Shown here: piece by piece, positions 1 to 14,500 of the stretch
How the letters are laid out: each line of letters starts with the position of its first letter
How positions within the stretch are numbered: position 1 is the first letter of the stretch
Assembly: GCA_903813345.2 (NCBI GenBank)
Contig: CAIIXF020000008.1
Location: 14,244,822-14,308,821, forward strand
Length of the DNA: 64,000 nt
Source of the DNA: Owenia fusiformis
Lineage: Eukaryota; Annelida; Polychaeta; Sabellida; Oweniidae
Direction: 5' to 3'
Program-made: the position numbers and the translations under genes
The notes under the pieces: generated by a model
Databases searched by the model: none
What the model was told of the DNA's origin: nothing
What the model saw: the letters and a program-made list of their open reading frames with translations, nothing else

Positions 1-1411
1 CATTAGTTTTAATTTTAGACAAAATCCTGATGAAATCATGCAATATCTCATCAAGAAGCCCAGTCAATTCCATTTCAATTCATGAGATATAACATGATGG
101 TTTTTATAATATAACTTAAATTTATTGAACCCTGACTAGAAATTTTACAATAGTTCACGGTGTTCCAGATGGAATTACTTCTAGCCAAGAATATACCAAT
201 ACGCGATAACGTTTAATTTCGTTCAGTTTAGCTACCTCTCGTTTGAAGAGCTCTCATGTATGGTACAACTTCGTCTACATCCGGGTTATTTCCCATTGGA
301 TTACACAGGGGTGCTATTTTCAATGCCGCACTGCGGCTCTATTAAACATTTATGTAGAGTTTCATTTGCACAAACGATAGGTATGTATGTAATTAAGATA
401 TATGACAAAGCTTTTTGAGCTATAATCCCCAAATCCGAAGAAATGTGTAGTTGAAAATGCCGTCCAATTCCAGTGACGTCACTGATATCCCAGAAATTGC
501 TCAGACGCCATCGAAGATCGAAAAATATAAATAATGTTACTTTGAATCTCCGATTATCTTTCTGATTATTGAATAGATTGGATTATATAACTTTGCTTGA
601 GGGCTGATGGAAGATCAGAAGCTGAGAAACGTTCAGAGTAATCGACTCGTTCGGCGGGCCAATGAAAATTTGTCCCTTCCAAAGCGATGCATCATGGGAG
701 ATATTTATGTAAATTACCACCTGAACTCTTATCGCGAATAGGAGTATTGGCTAGAGACTCGAGTAACATACATGTACATGTATAATCCAAAGAACCCGGA
801 TCAACAATCACTTTGGTAACATTCATAAAAGCCATTTGGAAAGTATTTCCGAAGTAGATGGTGGACATTTTGAAATTATAAAACTTTCCAACTATTCATG
901 TATTATGTTGAATTTACATTGATGGAAGGGAGTCTGAATCTCTAAGATTGAGACCATATTTTAGAGACCTTGACTGCTTTGAGATTGACAAGACGTTACC
1001 TGTTGGATCCTTGGCACAAGCCTTGGGTCACCAACATACGGTGATCTTGGTGAAGCACTTTCTTTACTGAACGATGGATTCGGTCTGAAATCATTCCCCT
1101 TTCTCTTCATTTTAGATTTCTTACTTGGAGTTTGGTTCATACTTCACATGTCCAAATGCCGCTCAAATAATAACAAATATTTGACCTACTTCTTTTTCAG
1201 CATAGATATCTCTTTGAATATGTATCTTTAATTACAGATACTTTCCTGAGGGTATCTATGGAATATTTTGCGGCAAAAACATACTTTATTAGCATATTTG
1301 TTATGAAGTATATGGTGAGTTTGTTAATATTAAAGAGGCTCCCAATGCATTCTGGGTAACAAACTAAAAGTTCGAAGCAGAAGTTCGTCTACATTTCGTC
1401 GATTTGCAACT
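1..1411. other. Upstream region of SLC4A1AP, no gene recognised
   Basis: I see no convincing coding exon here. A 14-bp palindrome at 471-484 holds a perfect CRE (TGACGTCA at 474-481). Just upstream of the start codon, around 1344-1360, the sequence TGCATTCTGGG matches the reverse complement of one half of the ZNF143/Staf-type promoter element known in animals. That makes about 1320-1411 the likely core promoter and 5' UTR. The rest is AT-rich with no repeat family I recognise. Confidence 0.4.
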
Positions 1412-4400
1412 ATGGCAAACCTCTCTGATGATGTTAGTGTTGAATTAAATAAGGACAACAACATTGTACAGCATCCTAATGCAGCGATGGAGCAGGATTC
1501 TTCCAGCGAACCTTCGAAACCACCAATTTCCACGACCAATTTCAAAATGCCGGTTTTTGGAAAAAGACCTGGTTTCAAAAAGCCAAATGTGTTTGCAAAG
1601 GAAAAGGTAGATGACGTTCAAAAAACTACACAAATGAAGCCTATCAAAGATTCAGAAAATTCTGAGCAAAAAGACAGTGACAAGAAAAAGGAAATCAATA
1701 ATTCTCCAAAATTAAAACCCACACCAGAACTTTCATCAGAGGAAAAGCGAAAACAAGCCCAAGTAATGATTCCCTACAAAGAACCAATTTGGAGTGGTGT
1801 TCCTGAGCAGCTATATACCTTCGATATTCTAAAATCTGGACAGATTGTCGATACAATAGATTTGACATCAAAGGGACATTATGTTTTTGGACGATTACCA
1901 AGCTGTGATGTAACTTTAGAGCATCCTTCTTTGTCCCGATATCATGCAGTAATTCAGTATTGCAGTACCCCTACTGAACGTCACCAGCCAGGCTGGTATG
2001 TGTATGACTTGGATAGTACACATGGCACATGGGCGAACAAAGTAAAACTTAACCCAAGAATCTATTACAGGCTCAGAGTTGGCCATATGGTTAAATTCGG
2101 GGGAAGTACCAGGTTATTTATACTACAGGTAATTACTTGGAAAACTCTTAGGCTCGTGTTCAAAGTCTATGTAGTATAAAAAAAAATTGTATATTAATCT
2201 GAATCATTATTCATCCCTCTAATTGTTTGAGATATGTAATATCATCCAATTATCAGCTTACTAGCCTTTTACAATGATTTGATTTATAACTCTAGGGTCC
2301 AGCAGAAGATCAGGAGGAGGAATCTGAGTTGTCAATCACGGAGATGAAGGAATTGAGAGAACGTCAAAAGAATGAGCTAGAAATATTGAAAGCTGCTGAG
2401 TTGGAAAAATCTGAAGGAAGTGTTGGACGAATTGAATCAAGCAATGATGGCTGTTCCTGGGGCATAGGTTTGTAACAGTCGTTCTTTGTCTGAAATACTG
2501 AACTTGGTGCTTGAACATGAATTATTTTCAAATGTAAAACTTAAATAATGAATTGAAAAAATAATATTATTTTCATTAAAAGGTAAAAAGTCAAATCAGT
2601 CAAATCAGCATATTTGATATGTGTATACTGATGTACTTTTGTATCTTGTATCTCAGATGATGATGCCATGGAGACCGAGGGAGACAACCCATTTGCTCTC
2701 CCTGATCCTAAAGATGAAGAACTATACATAGATGACCCCAAAAAATCTCTAAGAGGATGGTTTGAGAGAGAAGGTAACAACTCTGCATATTATTATTGTG
2801 GTTGCTATTTTTCTTTGAATTGTATGTATTTTTCAATTTCTTCAAAAGTGTTATAGTATTGCTTAGTTATATTCAATATATACCACCAGAAATCAAATGG
2901 TAGCAATGCTGGTTTTCTTTTTGTTCAATAGGGGTTATGAGTCATGACTAACTAGAGTGTTGGAACTGGAACATTTTCTGGAATATGAATTATGTGCTGC
3001 TATATTTATTACAGGTTATGACCAGCCAGAGTATGACTGTGAAGAAGTCAGTAGAGGGACATATAGATGCCGTGTAGAGTATGTATTCCAACCAAAATTA
3101 TTTTAATGAAACTTAGTCAGTTGTACTGCAACCACATATTTTTTAATGAAAGTTAGACAGGGTGGGGGTTGGGATAAAAATAGAGTCAGAGAGAAATTGC
3201 TAAGAGCCGCCAAGGTCTACTAAAGTATGTACAATTATTAAATCTATAATACAGAATTCAGGTTGGCACTTGGAGTATAAGATCTAATTTACCTCTGTAT
3301 TGTCAGAGATCTTAAAGGATATCAATGTCTGCATTCCACTGCTTAAAATGTTATCTTTGCATTGTCTTGCTTTACCTGGAAAAGATAATTAACAAAGATG
3401 ATTTTGAAATGTAATCAATTCTGCATCTTGCGGTTATAGCCTATATTGTAAATTGTTTTTTCTTTGTTCCAGTTTGCCAGTTGACAGTCCAACTGGTCAA
3501 GATGTTGTAGCTGAAGCAGAGGTTTCTGGGAAGAAAAGGGATGCTGTGGTGGCATGTGCTCTGGAGGCTTGTCGTATATTGGATAGATATGATGTTTTAC
3601 GACAAGCACAGCATGGTGAGAAATGTACTTAAATAAATAGAGGAAAGGTGACTAAGCATCTCAGATCAGAGTGTGTAAAAGCTGTACATGTACATACATT
3701 ATTTTAAGTTCAATTGAAAATATGAACAATGTAGTTTCCTATTTCTCATGTCTATTAGGAGCATTTTTCTTTGTAACTCTCATTTTGCTTTGATTACCAA
3801 GTTCACAAACACTAGTCATTATATCAGTTTTTGCCACACCTACATACTTAATATAAAGTGGTGTTGAACATGAGCCTTCTTTCCTGAACACAGAATATTT
3901 CTCATTTAAGAAAGCAGAAAAAAGAAATCTAAGAACTGGGAGGAGAATGATTTCTATGACAGTGATGATGATGAGTTCCTTGACAGAACTGGAGTTATTC
4001 AGAAAAAGCGAAAAGATCGTATGAAGAAAGCTGGTAAAGTGGAGGAGAAGACAGAAACATATGATACATTGGTGAGTTCATTTGATTCAATAACCAGCCA
4101 AATGTTACATGTTTTCTATACATTCAGTAAAGAATAGAGATATTGGATCATTATGTATGTTTTTGCTGCCTGAATAACTGTGCCCTGTAAAAGGACCTGC
4201 TATGTGAGTTTAAAAATTGGATACCAGAACATTTATATTTTCTCATTGCAGTTAGCAAGGCTGAAGCAGATTGAAAGTGACATCCAAGATCTAGAAGAAC
4301 AACTAGCTAAAGCTAAAAAAGGTAATGCTTGAACCTAGACTATTTTTATGAGGTTTGTCCTGATTCAATGTATTTGCAATTTGTATATTTTAAAGCATAT

Positions 4401-7251
4401 CTGGTACATGTATGTATTAATGTATACTACACCTCCAAGATATGCTTGAAGTGCCACATTTCTGTTGTAGTGAATTTACAGTTTTCTTCCATGGAAAAAT
4501 GTTGTTTTTTGATATCAGAAACACTCAAAGAACACAAGTTGCACTTTTAAAGATTAAAACATTTCCATATTCTGGTGAATTACTTTTGCTGTTTCTACAA
4601 AATATGAGTTCAAAATAGTTTCACAATTTTGTAGATGCAGAAGCTATGGAAGATGAAGATGATCTTGATGCCTTCATGTCAAGAATAAAAACAGGAGCAG
4701 CGATTGATAAAAAGACCCGCATGAAATGGAAACGGCAATTATTTGATCTCCGGCAAGAAGAACAAAAAGTTAGGAAACTAGTGAATAAAGCAAAACCTGC
4801 AAATATGCCTGAAATTACAAGGTAGGGACAGTCATCTAAAGGTCGCAAACAAAGTTTTTCAAATATTCTTTATGGCCTTTATCATTCAGATACTTTTTTA
4901 AAGCAATCAAGAGATAATGTCTAAGTTCAAAGTTATTAACTTAGCTAAAATACAAAATATGTATCATTCATATTGTTACATAGTCTCCAGTTTTTTTGTG
5001 GACAGTGTTCAGTGGTTGCATGTTAATGCCTTGTCACACTTTGGTTTCTTTAATATTTCAGAAAAATAGAAGGTGAAAAGGAAGGTACAAACGTTTCCTC
5101 GATGGTTGGTAGGATTAAGATGTTGCCTAAAGGACAACAGAAGAAAGTTCCAGTCAGAACTATTGTAAGTTATATTCCATAATATTTATTTAATTATTGA
5201 AATCAGTATAAAAGTACATCCACGTGTCTTTTCAAATAGAGGTTAAAGTCTAAGTGAGATAAATCTCTTGAAAGGCCCAAATATGAATGTGCTATTTTAC
5301 ATTCAGTTTTCCTGATAGTGTGTATATGGTCACTCCACATAGAACATACTACTACTGTTCTTACAATATGATATAATATTTTCAGGGTCCTCCACGCCCA
5401 GAACATCTCGATGAAAGCAACAAGAGTCAGATTGAAGAGGAAGAAGAGGAGGAAACTGAAGCAGGCAATGCCAAAAGTAATGACTCCATAGAGGATACAA
5501 CTAAGAATAAAAACACAGACAATGATAAATCAAAAAACACAAATACATTAAAAGTCACAGAACATTTAGATACTCTCACAAAATCTGAAGACACTAAAAT
5601 AACAGAAGATAATCATGATAAAGAAGTTATTGCAAAAAGAGGCACTGTGACAAAAAGTGAAGCAACAGGCTCTAAAAGTGATACATCTACAAACAAATCT
5701 GGAAATAAGAAAGAGAAATCTCTGAATTCACAAAGCTCTAACAGTAAGTAAAAATTGTTGCGTATGTCTAAATTTAAGTGTAGTTAAATCTTCAGTTGAT
5801 GATTACCCTAGGTTGGGTTTATCTCTTTTTATTATGTTTCTTAGATTTCTCTCTTGATAAACACAAGGAAATGTTTTGATGTGGCCCAAGCAGAATTGGC
5901 AGTCATTATTCAAACTTTATATTCCATTGCCTGGTGTGGAACAATTTAGAAATAATATTTCTATAAAGTTCATATTTGGACCAAGTATCTAGTCTTTTAA
6001 TAAAACAAAAAAAAAATTAAATAAAAAATATATGATCTACGAGTAAAATGGTAATATTCAAACTTCTTTTGCAGTGTTAGTCTCCAACTTCACAACATAT
6101 GTGAAATATTATTACTAATTTGTTCAATCCCAGGCAATGGAAGATCTAGGTTGAATAATTGCTGCCGATTCTCCTTGGATATGGCCAAAATTGTTCATTT
6201 ATAAATACAGTCCTCATTTCAAGCAGTATGTGTTATTTTTTCAGAAAATGAAGCTAGATCTAAAGGATCCAAACACAAGATACCCCTAGATGATGATGAT
6301 GATGAAGTTAAGGTAAATATTTAACAGAATTAGAATTTCCAATACAGTTACTAAAAAATCATAAGGGAAATTAAATTGATGTTTTTATACTGACAACAGT
6401 TGAGTTTTGTGTCACCACCACAAGTGGTGACATATTGTTAGAGAACTCTTTTGCAGACAGTGTTCTATGGTTGATGTTTGGAGTCTCATGTAACAAATGG
6501 TACGATGTTTAAATTATAAATAATATCCAATATTTCTCATGTTTTCATTTGTTTCACCTTATTCAGAAATTCTTATTAAACCCCTGACACTGTTTGGATG
6601 GAAAAATTAATTCTATGCTCCTGCAAACTTAGAACGATTAGATATTGGGGAGGAACTAAGACGTGGTCCGAATATTATAACTGGACCAAGATATATTTGA
6701 GTAATATATTTATTCTTTACAGTACAATTTGTTAAATGTTTTCAGAAACCCAAGGGCCCTAAGATTTGGTCAAAACAGTACAACACTTCAGACCCCGATT
6801 ATGCAGTTTGGATGCCCCCTCAAGGTATTGATTTAAATTAATAATCGTTTATTTTAATACAATCAGGAATCTCAAGCTTTCTTAATTTCACCTGTCACAT
6901 TAAATCCAATTCCCAACGATGGAAACTCAACCTTCACTAATAAGAAGAAGCAATCTCCATGTGAGCAAAACAGTGGCAATCCAAGTATCAATGATAAACC
7001 AAAAAGAATACAACAACCGAATGAGAATTCAGGGGAACCAACTCCAGCATAGGAGTTGAAAAGTTTCCACAAAACTCAATAAATCAATTAAATTAATACA
7101 AGTCAAAATCAACAAAAATAAAATCGCTAAAATATGGGGAGTTCATCATCTTCTGACATTGTCACAAACTGTAATCACAATACATCTTCATAATATTTCA
7201 GGCCAGAGTGGAGATGGCAAGACTAAACTGAATGAGAAATATGGCTACTGA
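1412..7251 (+). CDS. SLC4A1AP: Kanadaptin (SLC4A1 adaptor protein), 13 exons, 762 aa
   Basis: Coding exons: 1412-2128, 2296-2467, 2657-2773, 3015-3078, 3473-3615, 3911-4071, 4252-4321, 4635-4821, 5062-5164, 5386-5743, 6245-6312, 6746-6824, 7202-7251. All have GT-AG borders and continuous phase, giving 762 residues (human about 796). Order of parts: a polar, charged N-terminus; an FHA domain at about 135-238 with FGRLPSCD and SLSRYHAV; an acidic linker; a dsRBD-like segment at about 336-405 (VAEAEVSGKKRDAVVACALE); a nuclear-type NWEENDFYDSDDDEFLDRTG motif; a coiled coil at about 459-544; a low-complexity Lys/Glu/Ser region; and the diagnostic C-terminus DPDYAVWMPPQGQSGDGKT ending KYGY. Kanadaptin is a mostly nuclear protein of poorly defined role, first found as a partner of anion exchanger AE1 and also seen in spliceosome preparations. 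The start ATG has G at +4 and begins the long FHA exon. Identification is very secure; start choice is likely. Confidence 0.95.
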
Positions 7252-7507
7252 GAGTCCTCTTTAGATGACAATAACATTCTCCAGTGTGAAAATGACCTGA
7301 GGGTGTGTGGACATTGGGAATGGGACAGTTTTAATTGTAAAAACTGGACATTTACCAGTGCACCAGTTGCACACTTTGAACTATTGTTATTCAAATCTGT
7401 AACATCCATCTGTGAAGACTCAATGCTACAATACATTTACCAGTTATAAATTATGTTACAATGATACATGGAAAAAGTCAAAGCAGGATTTAAAATGAGT
7501 ATATGCA

Positions 7508-7513
7508 AATAAA
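7508..7513 (+). promoter_or_regulatory. Candidate polyadenylation signal of SLC4A1AP
   Basis: AATAAA lies 257 nt after the SLC4A1AP stop codon, with no earlier canonical hexamer in the preceding 3' UTR. The cleavage site itself is not visible from sequence. Confidence 0.5.
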
Positions 7514-10330
7514 ATGTATTGACATTGTCAACATATGCAGAAATCTAAAAACGCATTTGTTATGATTTTTATGTCAGCACTCACCACCAGAAGTGGGGAT
7601 TCTGGTGGTGGCATATTGTTATAGCCTCCAACTTTTTTTTGTGGACTGTGATCGACATTCAGAGTTTGACATCTGTAATAATTTGCAGTAACTTAAAAGG
7701 TGGTGACATTTTGTCAGGCCTAAAAATATCCCTGAATAAAAAGATCTCAAGTCTGCATGCAATTTCCATCAAATGAATTTCGTACAAGCCTTTTCTGTTG
7801 TATTAAAGCCTAAAAATTGCTTTATTTACAGTAGCGGTTTGTATCAGTTAGGATGATTCTGGTGGTGACATATTATAGTTTGTTGACAAAGCAAGAATTT
7901 TTGTGTGAATACTTTTCAATGGATTTGATTTGAACATTTTGAATTTTCATATAGGAATGACTTCACCATTTGAATATATTTCTCCATCTTGATTTCACAT
8001 TAAAGTGACTTCTCTGACATTTCATTGGATACGATCTGAACTTTTGAGATTTTCATATAGAATGATAGAAATGACTATATTTTTCAATCTTGATTTCACA
8101 TTAAAGTGACTTCTCCAATTGAATGTTCATGAATCATGTACAGTTAAGTCCACTGTAATTTACCTACCCAACCTAGGTGGATTTCCACCATGTCCACATA
8201 CCTACCCACCATGCAGGGTCTGGCTTTATTTTTAATTTCTCATGCAGGATTATTAGAGAAACTATGCACCCCATACAACTGGGGCAAGCTTATCATTTAT
8301 CAAATGTACGGTTGTATGTTGGTATTTCAGACATATTGTCAAGATTTTAGATTTCTTGAATTTGGTGCCAGATCAGCTGTAAAGCTGTTTAAGTCATTGC
8401 CATGGTAATTTTTACAGATATTTTTTATTTTGCATATTTTTGTCAAAAACAGATCACTAATTGTGGCTGTAGAGTGATGATTTTTGCAGCCTACTATTGG
8501 ATAAACTATGAGTTGAGTTGCCAATACTTATACAGTATTTCCTTGGTTGAAAAGTCTAATTCTGGTGATAATTATGCAAGAGAAATCAACCCTACATGGT
8601 GTGGTGTGTAGGAGGCACTAGCGGATCTAAGAGCCCTTTTTGGGCATTACTGGAGTCCTTTAAGGCCTTATTTTTAAATTTTAGGGCAAATTATCAAGAA
8701 AATGGCCCTTAAATTTTTTTTCACTTAAAATCTCCCCCCCCCTCTTTGTTAGTTCTCAGAAATACCCCTGGGAGGAAATCCAATCCTTTTTGTGTCACAA
8801 CAATACTTCATAATTAATCGCATTGATTCAATCTTTATTTTTAAATATATAGCAAACAGTGTACAACACCGGTATGAAACCTTCATATAGATATTAGTAT
8901 ACATGCAGTATTCATGTAGGTATCAGTTTATTACTACAGAATCCATTACATGTTGTGTTACTTGTTGAAATATAATATTTCATGACAACATTCATGAACA
9001 TGACATGCAGACTTGCAGGTGCAGTTATATGGAGTTGCTGGGACCTCATTCAGGGACTGGGGTGAATGACCTCATCCTAGCTATGTGGTAGATGTAGTAC
9101 ACACATTTCTTACAAACACAACCATGTGAAGTTGCATTGCAATAAATTACTGTTGAGTCTCTTAGGCAGGCTTTTCATCTGTTCCAGTCTGTCAAATTAC
9201 AGGTCAGGGGCCATGTCAAAATACAAGTTTGTTCAGATTTATAAACTTTTGTTCATTTGATCCTTTGCAACAATAACTAAGTGTACATATACTAGATGTT
9301 ATTTAACAGAAAGATCAAAATCGAATTGATTTAAAGGCAGAATTAGAACTGCAAAGGGCTGACAAATAAATAAATTGCAAGCAACATGGGCCTATTCTTT
9401 ACCATTTCAAATGTAACATCTCCCAAATCCATGGAATGTTATCAATTGGTGAAAATATTTAGATTCAAAGTAAATAATTTGCCACAAATGTGTAAAGCCC
9501 AAACAATAAATGAAGTAACCATATTTATAGAGAAATGAACTTACATTTATTATTTTAAATTATTGGAAAATACCCATGACAAGGAATCATATAATCCCAA
9601 AATGTTCTGAATTAAAAATTTTTTATTATAGGTTGCTTGTTAATCCTGATACTGCCTTTAATGATTCACCAGTTATATAAAAGTATAGCCTTTAAACTTT
9701 GTGACCAATCATATTGTCTAAATAGTTTAAAGTTCAATTACAGATAGAAAAATAGATAAATGCCTGTAAATAAAATTTCATTTTGAATTTGTTTAGATAC
9801 ACAAAAATTAAGTGGAAGTTTGAAAATAAGCAAAGTAAATACAACTCGGATAAAATTATTTCGGAATAATTGAAATGCAATAAATAAAACCAGTGATATT
9901 CTATGCACAGGCATTCAATGGGCAAAGAGTAAACTAACTAACATTAAAAACTTAATGACCAAATCATTTTATAAGAACATATTATCACAGTCAGTTTTAA
10001 TTGAAAGAACTTCTTCAAATAAAATACAAAGAAAAAAATACAAAGTGACCTCATTTTTATTACCATTTTTCTGATGGTCATAAACAAAAAAAGTATATAG
10101 GAGAAACACTCATATAAACATGTGCAGCACTGCACGTACACACATATGTGCTTTTCCTTAACTGTTTTGAACTATTGAATGTTGCTCAAGATCAACTTGG
10201 TATAAAAATATGATGAGTTATTCAGTGGTTCAATGTCCGATTCCAAATGACTCAATTCAAATAAATGCCAGCCTACAATTGAAAGCCTCTCATAAAGCTT
10301 GTTTAAATATGCATAATACTGTTCAATAGT

Positions 10331-10482
10331 ACAGGCCTGTAGCCAGCTTTTGCCAAAGGGGGGTCACTTTTTAAAAATTCCAGGAGGGTTCCCACTTGAA
10401 AACGTTGGCCCAAAAATGGCCAAAATCACTTGCAAAGTGCTAAGAAAATTTGTTGGTACCCCTCCCCCGGCTACAGGCCTGT
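10331..10482. mobile_element. Short MITE with ACAGGCCTGTAGCC termini
   Basis: The left end ACAGGCCTGTAGCC (10331) is matched by its inverted complement GGCTACAGGCCTGT at 10469-10482. The interior is about 125 bp with a run of G at one side and C at the other. There is no coding capacity. This is the terminal inverted repeat structure expected of a non-autonomous DNA transposon; the superfamily is unknown. Confidence 0.6.
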
Positions 10483-10772
10483 TGTATGTCTATAAATCAT
10501 TAATTAATTCAGAGTGGTTAGGGTTTATTAATAAAAGTTTTTTTCTTAAAAAATTGGTGTTTTATATTTATAGTATTTACATATGTACATTCTTCATCAA
10601 ATCTGGTATACGCCTCTAAAAATTATTTTCTCACATCCCCTAAAGTACTTGCTGTAGCGGATTTTTGTAAACCATTGAAAAATAAGTTATCGGAGAACTA
10701 ATCATACAATACTCAAATAAATTTTTTAATCCGTAATTTATCGGATTGTAAATATTCATATATTATCTTTTA

Positions 10773-11287
10773 TACCACTCTAAGTCCGATTACAGTTGTA
10801 TAACATGGGTCTATAACAACGATATACAGTGGAGAGTGGTATATCGTCATCGTATACAACTCCTCCGTATACACTCCAGCGTATACCACTGTAGAAGTGC
10901 ATAATGGGAACTAATGAATATTGACCGAAGAACGACGTGTATGTTTTGTTACACACGATTTCCTAGAATCAAGTGACGTCATAAATGGTTCCCACATGAT
11001 TTGCTAGAGTCAAGTGACGTCATAAATGGATCAAGATCAACATCGGCATTACTGAGTTGGCTATGGGATATTTTTATGGTTTTTATAATTGTTATGATTG
11101 TGTTCCGATCAACTGTAATTGAACTTAGAGTGGCATAATAAGATTATATAATGGTTCATTCTGTATATCGTGCATTTTATACTCTCGTGAGAATATAATA
11201 TATTCACTCGTTCGCTACGCTCACTTGTGAATATATTATATACTCACTCGAGTATAAACACGATATACAGAATGAACCATTATATAA
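10773..11287. repeat. Two adjacent foldback repeats with CRE motifs
   Basis: First palindrome: TACCACTCTAAGTCCGATTA near 10773 is mirrored by the inverted copy ending near 11136. Inside it, two direct copies 41 bp apart each carry AAGTGACGTCATAAATGG (CRE cores at 10974-10981 and 11015-11022). Second palindrome: 11143-11287, whose arms read TATATAATGGTTCATTCTGT and its complement, around a short loop containing TTCGCTACGCTCAC. Both look like inverted-repeat transposon remnants. Confidence 0.65.
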
Positions 11288-11585
11288 CATCATAATATAA
11301 ATAGTTTTGAAATTAGTGACTTGAGTCTATATAAATGTTGGTAAATACTATAGACATAGATAAAGTCCAGAAAAATTGAGATATTTTGGCATATCAAACA
11401 GTCAAAGTGATAGGAAATCCTTCATGGCCAATACAAAGTAATAAGGTAATCCTCAATGGCTTAATGTATTTCTTATGCAACCAAAATCGATGGAATGAGA
11501 CTCAATGGACTCAATCTGAGATGAATAGAACTCAAGAAATAATTCACTAAAACATCCTTATTTGTTCTCTATGATGAAATTTAAA

Positions 11586-14500
11586 TTAGTCCCTTTTGGG
11601 TGTTGCATCAACTTTTCCTCCACTACGTTTTACACGTGAATATGGGCCAACTTCAGGGTCAGTGATGAAGTCCCAGATGACCTTGACCCAAGATGTATGA
11701 CAAGGTAGGTCATCATAGAATTCTGGAGCCATAGCCTTCAACTGAAAGTAAAAGAGAACAATATTTTTTTACTTTCAATACACAGAATCTATACTTTTCT
11801 TATATGAATTTAAAAGTTTGATGCAAGTACAATGTATGCTTTTTCCTCAGAGATGACTGTGCCTGTTGCGAAGGACGTAGACAAGTTCAAAATGCGTGAA
11901 AGGATGCTTCAGCTAAAAGTGGATTCAGAATACCAACTTGGATCATAGGCTAACTATGGGTATATATTGAGCATTTTAGATAGAAACTATAGAAGATTCT
12001 TACCTTAGGGAGGTTACATCCTGGCACATTAGGGAAGTCATGGTGCTCATTATGGTAACCAACATTGAACACAATGGAATTCAAGGGGCCATAATATGAA
12101 TATGTCTCATGCCCTTTGATGAACATGTAATGCTCACTGATGAAATGTCCAGCAGTTGGATGAAGACCCATGGCTAGAAATGTCCCAATTAGAAGATACA
12201 TCAGCGCTTTGAATCCAAAGAAATACCACAGAAGTCCATCAAAGGTGAATTGTATGATAGAGTTCATGATCTCTAGCTGCAGCACAGGTTTGGGGTTTTT
12301 AAATAGAGGGCGAAGGGTGTAGAAAAATGGCTGACATATCACCCAGATGAATTTCATAAATGTGGTACGGAAATATTTTCCCTCGAAATCTGATGGAATA
12401 TCCATATCTATATCTGTATCTCCCTGGAATTTGTGGTGCTCTAGATGGTATTTCTTAAATGATATTGACATCGGGAGAATCAATGGTAGGTTTCCGATCA
12501 TTCCAATGATTCTATTGCCCATTGGCCATATATGTCCAAATGCTAAGTTATGGGATATTTCATGTATGGCAAGTGTCATTGAATGGTTGATTGTTCCTCC
12601 AAGGACGTATGCTAGAATAACGATTGTTACCCATGATGCATCTCTCAAAAAGTATGCTGAGAGGATCTGGAATGCTACCATAGAGAGAACTTTCCATTTC
12701 AGGCTTGGGTCGTGTCCCATTAATGTTTTCACTTCTGGATGTTTTGCTGAAAAGAAAAATGAAAACAAAATTGTAAATATTACTAATAAACAGATCTCTT
12801 TAGTATTATCAATAATTGAGGCTGTGATTGATAGATAGATCAATTTCAGTGAGTTGAATCTAATGAGATGTTACATAACAGCAATCTTATAGGACTCATA
12901 CATTTGTGACAATGAAAGCTAAAGATACAGTTTATATAGCAGTTTGATCAAATGATGCCAAGTTATGCCTATTTATTTTATGTCTATCCAGTACAACTTT
13001 TGCTAGGAATATGTACAGATGGTACAGATGGTACACTGTAACCAGAGAGAGTATGCAAAAGTTTAACTTTTCCCATAAATCAAGTATTTGTGTCTATATG
13101 ACCTGTAATAAATTAATGTTAAGGAAATCTTTTCACAGCAACTGAAATGAAATATCAAGAAGAAATTGCTATATCTTGGAAAATCCTTATTCAATTATGT
13201 TCATTTTTTCAGGAAAGAAAGAAGAGATTATATTTGTATATATAGCTTCTGTAGTTGGTTAGTTGTAAAACATGATGTCTTGGACACCTGCTCAAGACAT
13301 TTGTACTAGAAAAAGGAGAGACTGCAACTGCAAAAAACTTAATAACTTCCATAGTGCACAAATTTGGTACATATCATCCTCATTCAATGTATGGTAATTC
13401 TGTGAAGTGAAATCAAAATCACTCAAGGGACTTTGCAGTCATGATCAAAATGCTTTCAAAACACAGTCAAACGCCCTGGTGCAGGCAGACTTAAGAAGCT
13501 ATTTTGACCATGACTGTAAAGTCCCTTGAGTGATTTTGATTTCACTTTACAGAATTACCATACTGTACATTGAGAATGAGGATAATTTGTGCCAAATCTG
13601 AAAACTAGGTCAAAACACTATGTTTAGAAAGTTATTCGGTTTTATTGCTGTGGCAGTCACCTCTGACTGCGTTTTTCATATTTTTCTAATACTCATATCT
13701 TTTGAGTCGGTGTCCAAGGTATCATGTTTTACAACTAACTAACAACAGGAGCTATACATATTACATATATACATATATATATACAGTCTCTCCTTTCTTT
13801 CCTGAAAAAATGAACACAATTGGATAAGTATTTTCCAAGCTATAGCGATTTCTTTGAGTTGCTTTTTTAACACCCTGTAGTTGGTAAATGAGAATGAAAA
13901 TTCAACAGTTTTGTTTTATAATAGTCCGAAATGAAATAAATTTTGTTATCCAAAAAAATAGGAGATATGATTCAGAGACCATCCCTTTTTATTTCAACCA
14001 GTTAGATTCATGGGAACAATGGAACATCTGCATTGAGTATGCCTAAAATAACATACATTTGAATCCGCAATAACAACTTAATGGTCTCAGTGCACAGCAA
14101 CAAGCCTGCACAACTGGTAAAGAGGGGCAATGTCAAATTGTCAATGTGGTAGCCTGACAGTAGTCCCAGGGTATCTCAACATAAAGGGAATTCCTAGGGG
14201 GGAACATAGGCCAACCACGAAGTTTCCTTTTAATTTTAAACGAGTTGTAAACCATAGATCTATCTATTTTTAAATGTAAATGTTTTAAATTATATTCTAT
14301 TCAAATTATATCACTGTTAAATTATATATCTGCTTAAATATGGGCTCAGTGGCGTAGCTACGTGTACGCCAAGTACGCCCAGGCGTACTCTCAAATTTTA
14401 AGGAAAAATAAAATTTACCTGATTAATTGTGATGAAAAATAAATATTTTACCAAGAGATAGAAATCGATAGGAGATCTATGAAGACTCGTGTTAATAAAT

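Larger units (their letters stand above)
7252..11585. other. Convergent intergenic region with 3' UTRs and degenerate repeats
   Basis: This lies between the ends of SLC4A1AP (+) and DEGS (-). It holds a degenerate copy of the TGTCACCACC family (about 7565-7725), a diverged tandem pair around 7910-8120 (the phrase 'cttgatttcacattaaagtgacttctc' type unit occurs twice), a short MITE (10331-10482) and two adjacent foldbacks (10773-11287). The remaining sequence is AT-rich. Short open frames at 8190-8611 and 9734-10141 show no codon pattern or domain and are not called. Confidence 0.6.

Noticed and set aside
457-534. A 25-codon open frame beginning MPSNSSDVTDIPE upstream of SLC4A1AP
   Set aside because: It overlaps the CRE palindrome, is short, and no homologue or splice donor supports it.
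12347-12838. 163-codon open frame on the plus strand
   Set aside because: It is the antisense shadow of DEGS exon 2, which carries the histidine boxes on the minus strand.
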